From positions 1 through 64,000 of the forward strand of contig NZ_MCIB01000001.1 in NCBI RefSeq assembly GCF_003609645.1: a stretch of 64,000 nt of DNA, in the 5' to 3' direction. The translations under genes were made by a program, and so were the position numbers. Positions 61,630 to 64,000 of this stretch are shown one piece after another (the stretch's first letter is position 1; the number at the start of each line of letters is the position of its first letter). The notes beneath the pieces are model-generated. The model did no database searches. It was not told the origin of the DNA and was given only the letters and a program-made list of their open reading frames with translations. The DNA is from Thermohalobacter berrensis (GTDB taxonomy: Bacteria; Bacillota; Clostridia; Tissierellales; Thermohalobacteraceae).

Positions 61630-63390
61630 ATGAAAAGGAAAATATTTATAACATTTATTACTCTTGTTTTAATAGGAATTATTACGACAGGAGTATTAGC
61701 ACTTAATCTTTATAGAATGAACCACTTATATTCTATTGAGGAAAGATTAATTACAAATTCTAAACTTATTAGAGAATTTTTATATTCATTAGATGAAGTA
61801 AACTATGATGAAATATCAGAATTATATTCAGATAATGTAAATGCAAGAATAACTTTCATAGATAGAACGGGAAAAGTGATTGGTGATTCAAAAGCAGATA
61901 TAAGGTTTTTGGAAAATCACAAGGATAGGCCTGAAATAAAAAAGGCCTTAAAAGGTTATACAGGTATAAGTCAAAGATTTAGTGAATCATTAGGATATGA
62001 TATGTTGTATGTAGCTATTCCTTTTAACAAAAAAGGAAGTGATTTAGCTGTAATAAGATTATCAGTACCTTTAGTTAATATAATTAATTTTAATAGAGCT
62101 TTATTAAAATACATGGCTATATCAGTAGGAGCTGGTTTACTTGTTGCACTAATTTTAGGGATTAGATATGTAAATAATGTAACAAAACCAATACAACAAT
62201 TAACAGTTGCTACTAAGAAGATTTCTCAGGGAGATTACGGAGAAAGGGTTTATTTTAAAACTGAAGATGAGTTAGGAATTCTTGCTGAGAATTTTAATAC
62301 TATGAGTGAAAAACTTAGAAATACTATTAATGAGCTTCAGGACAGTAATACTAAGATGAGAGCAATATTAAGTAGTATGATTAATGGAGTAATTGCTTTA
62401 GATAATTACAAAAGAATTGTGTTTTTAAATAAAGCTGCTGAGGAAATGTTTGGACTCGATACAGAAAAAGTAAAGGGTAAACATCTATTGGAAGTTGTGA
62501 GAAATAATGTATTAGATGAACTTATACAAAAGCTACTTGCAGAAAATAAACGCTCTAAACAGGAAATTGAAGTCCATGAACCTAGGTATAGAATACTTAA
62601 TATACACTCAAACCCAATAACTTTAAAGGACAATCCAAATAGAAAAATTGGTGTATTAATAATAATAGAAGATGTTACAGAAATTAGAAAACTAGAAAGA
62701 TTAAGAAAAGATTTCGTAGCCAATGTATCCCATGAATTAAAAACTCCCCTTACTTCAATAAAGGGATTTATAGAAACATTAAAAGAAGGGGCTGTGGAAA
62801 ATAAAAAAGTTAGAAATAAGTTTTTAGATATAATTGATATAGAAACAGGAAGGCTTACAGCACTTATAGAAGATTTACTAATGCTTTCTGAAATAGAGAA
62901 TAAGCATCAGATGGCAGAAATGGAAGAGATAGATGTAAATAAGTCAGTTGGAGAAGTAATTCAAATTTTAAATGAAATAGCAAAAAGTAAGGATATAGAA
63001 CTTATAAACAATGTAGAAGAAAATATTCCAAAACTTTATGGAAAAAGAACTTGGTTTAAACAAATGCTTATTAATTTAATTGACAATGGTATTAAGTATA
63101 CTCCAGCTGGAGGAAAGGTTGAGGTAATTGGATATAGAACTAATGACTTTGTAATAATTAAAGTTAGGGATACAGGAATAGGGATTGAGAAAAAACATCT
63201 ATCAAGATTATTTGAGAGATTTTACAGGGTAGATAAAGCTAGATCTAGACAAGTAGGAGGTACTGGTTTAGGCCTTGCAATTGTGAAGCACATAGTTTTA
63301 TCCTTCAAAGGTAAAATAGATGTAACAAGTGAAGTTAATAAAGGAACTGAATTTAAGATTACATTACCGGTAAAAAAGACAGATAAATAA
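61630..63390 (+). CDS. phoR: PhoR-type sensor histidine kinase
   Basis: 586 residues: two membrane helices (~7-27 and ~160-182) around an external domain of about 130 residues, then HAMP (~183-235), PAS (~245-355), HisKA with His368 (ANVSHELKTPLTSIKGF) and the ATPase domain (LINLIDNGIKYTPAGG, VRDTGIGIEKKHLSRLFERF, GGTGLGLAIVKHIV). This plan is that of PhoR in Firmicutes. It probably phosphorylates the regulator just upstream and is restrained by PhoU and Pst when phosphate is plentiful (family knowledge). Confidence 0.87.
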   Translation: MKRKIFITFITLVLIGIITTGVLALNLYRMNHLYSIEERLITNSKLIREFLYSLDEVNYDEISELYSDNVNARITFIDRTGKVIGDSKADIRFLENHKDRPEIKKALKGYTGISQRFSESLGYDMLYVAIPFNKKGSDLAVIRLSVPLVNIINFNRALLKYMAISVGAGLLVALILGIRYVNNVTKPIQQLTVATKKISQGDYGERVYFKTEDELGILAENFNTMSEKLRNTINELQDSNTKMRAILSSMINGVIALDNYKRIVFLNKAAEEMFGLDTEKVKGKHLLEVVRNNVLDELIQKLLAENKRSKQEIEVHEPRYRILNIHSNPITLKDNPNRKIGVLIIIEDVTEIRKLERLRKDFVANVSHELKTPLTSIKGFIETLKEGAVENKKVRNKFLDIIDIETGRLTALIEDLLMLSEIENKHQMAEMEEIDVNKSVGEVIQILNEIAKSKDIELINNVEENIPKLYGKRTWFKQMLINLIDNGIKYTPAGGKVEVIGYRTNDFVIIKVRDTGIGIEKKHLSRLFERFYRVDKARSRQVGGTGLGLAIVKHIVLSFKGKIDVTSEVNKGTEFKITLPVKKTDK

Positions 63391-63430
63391 AAACAGTGAG
63401 TAGGTTAAAAGCCTATTCACTGTTTTTATT
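63387..63430 (+). terminator. terminator of phoP-phoR
   Basis: A 20-bp stem (63387-63406 with 63410-63429, two G-U pairs), 3-base loop, overlapping the phoR stop. The PhoP box begins two bases later. Confidence 0.9.
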
Positions 63431-63431
63431 T

Positions 63432-63491
63432 TTAACTAGGATTTAACAATCATTTAATGCCCGATTAACATATAGGCATTATAGTTATAAT
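63432..63491 (+). promoter_or_regulatory. third PhoP box, upstream of chemoreceptor gene
   Basis: TTAACT 63432, TTAACA 63443, TTAATG 63454, TTAACA 63465, again at 11-bp steps, and TATAAT at 63486-63491. The -10 is 21 bp after the start of the last repeat, five fewer than at the pst promoters. Confidence 0.75.
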
Positions 63492-63497
63492 TGAAAA

Positions 63498-63592
63498 ACC
63501 AAATGAAATTAGTGAAACCACCAAGTACTATACAAACCCAATCTTCCTAATTTGATAAAGGAAAGGAGCTTTTGTTCCTTTCCTTTATTTTT
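63498..63592 (+). ncRNA. candidate short PhoP-driven leader/sRNA ending in a terminator
   Basis: A transcript from the promoter at 63486 would begin near 63498 and meet an intrinsic terminator at 63555-63592 (13-bp stem ATAAAGGAAAGGA / 63576-63588, then a T run) before any convincing coding start. The limits are inferred; the 5' end is a guess from the -10. Confidence 0.4.
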
Positions 63593-63603
63593 AGGCTGAA
63601 AAA

Positions 63604-64000
63604 ATGGAAAAATCTGATAGGGGGAAACAATATTATGATAAACTTTTGGAAAAAAATTTTACCAAATTCTTTATTAAAAAAATCTATAATTCATCGAAAA
63701 AATCTTTTAAAAAGTTGACTAAAATAAAAATAATAAAATTAAAAAAGACCAAAGATAATAAAAACAAAAATAATAAGGAAAAAAAGAAGAGAAAAAGAAT
63801 AAGTATAGGTTTATTTAATAATGTTAGAAAACTCTCTTTAAAACAACAGCTTATGATTGTATTTATCCTAATATCAATTGTACCAGTTACATTATTAGGA
63901 TTTGTTACATATAATAAAGTTTATTCTCAAGTTAGTAAGGTTCAAAAAAATATGCTTTCAGCCCATGCACTAGGTGTTAAAAATAATATTGATACAACGA
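63604..64000 (+). CDS. methyl-accepting chemotaxis protein, N-terminal part (cut by window end)
   Basis: The frame runs off the window. A long Lys-rich cytoplasmic leader (~80 residues, with KKTKDNKNKNNKEKKKRKR) is followed by a membrane helix (LMIVFILISIVPVTLLGFVTY) and the start of an outer domain (SQVSKVQKNMLSAHALGVKNNIDTT), as in dCache/4HB-type chemoreceptors. The start is unclear: ATG 63604 has hardly any ribosome site, whereas ATG 63635 has GGGGG 10 bases before it but its frame closes after 27 residues. One extra A in the run at 63676-63682 would join that start to the long frame. Confidence 0.7.
   Translation, partial: MEKSDRGKQYYDKLLEKNFTKFFIKKIYNSSKKSFKKLTKIKIIKLKKTKDNKNKNNKEKKKRKRISIGLFNNVRKLSLKQQLMIVFILISIVPVTLLGFVTYNKVYSQVSKVQKNMLSAHALGVKNNIDTT

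Noticed and set aside
63493-63592. Cyclic-di-GMP or other known riboswitch before the chemoreceptor gene
   Set aside because: The position and terminator invited this, but the conserved GEMM bases (such as the GCAAAGC core) are absent.

Overview
The window comes from a low-GC (about 30 % by eye, not counted), Gram-positive, endospore-forming anaerobe of the class Clostridia. The evidence is a complete dcw (division and cell wall) cluster running into spoIIGA-sigE-sigG, a PASTA-containing division/sporulation transpeptidase, a YhcN-type lipoprotein, a Spo0E-like peptide, a YlmC/YmxH protein, frequent TTG/GTG starts behind strong AGGAGG or GGGGG ribosome sites, and ferredoxin-fused ATPases. A Tissierellales-like lineage would fit, but I cannot prove it from sequence alone. 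I saw no rRNA or tRNA genes, no CRISPR array and no prophage.

Layout. 0-5.5 kb: an IS200/REP-type (RAYT) transposase between 23-bp inverted repeats, then a PRD regulator with fused EIIB/EIIA domains and an EIIB-EIIC pair of the ascorbate (Ula/Sga) PTS family, then a short internally deleted copy of the transposon. 5.5-9.8 kb: TPP riboswitch-thiT, a MATE exporter, two acetyltransferases. 9.9-13.6 kb: a compact operon of an Mrp-type ATPase, two NifX-like proteins, two MinD-type ATPases with inserted ferredoxin domains and a Fur-family regulator, which looks like a metal/Fe-S handling unit of unknown target. 13.6-20 kb: nitroreductase, a frameshifted UV endonuclease (uvsE), flavin reductase, small membrane proteins, DedA, DUF1461, a membrane-anchored Mrr-like nuclease-fold protein, an FMN reductase and a thiamine-binding protein. 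20-28.4 kb: aroC-aroB-aroA, an acetyltransferase, pduL-deoC, a chemoreceptor and ychF.

28.9-33.4 kb holds pstS and pstCAB-phoU, each behind a four-repeat PhoP box of 11-bp period. A third such box lies at 63.43 kb, just after the phoP/phoR-like two-component pair (60.9-63.4 kb), and in front of a short terminated leader and a chemoreceptor gene cut by the window end. So sensor, transporter and a further target of the phosphate response are all in this window. 33.5-38 kb carries a YhcN-like lipoprotein, a membrane-bound chelatase-fold protein and the yfmF/yfmH M16 peptidase pair. lgt and a tiny Spo0E-like gene follow.

39.5-59.9 kb is the cell-wall/division/sporulation cluster: mraZ, rsmH, ftsL-like, spoVD/ftsI, murE, mraY, murD, ftsW/spoVE, murG, murA, divIB, two DUF881 genes, sbp (DUF1290), ftsA, ftsZ, spoIIGA, sigE, sigG, ylmC, nrdR, then pgeF. 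murF is absent from its usual place between murE and mraY. The intergenic DNA here is rich in candidate regulation: 10-bp-phased MraZ boxes with a distant inverted copy, long inverted repeats that could hide the ribosome sites of murA and ylmC, a Spo0A-type promoter before spoIIGA, and a sigma-F/G-type promoter plus a three-codon mini-ORF before sigG.
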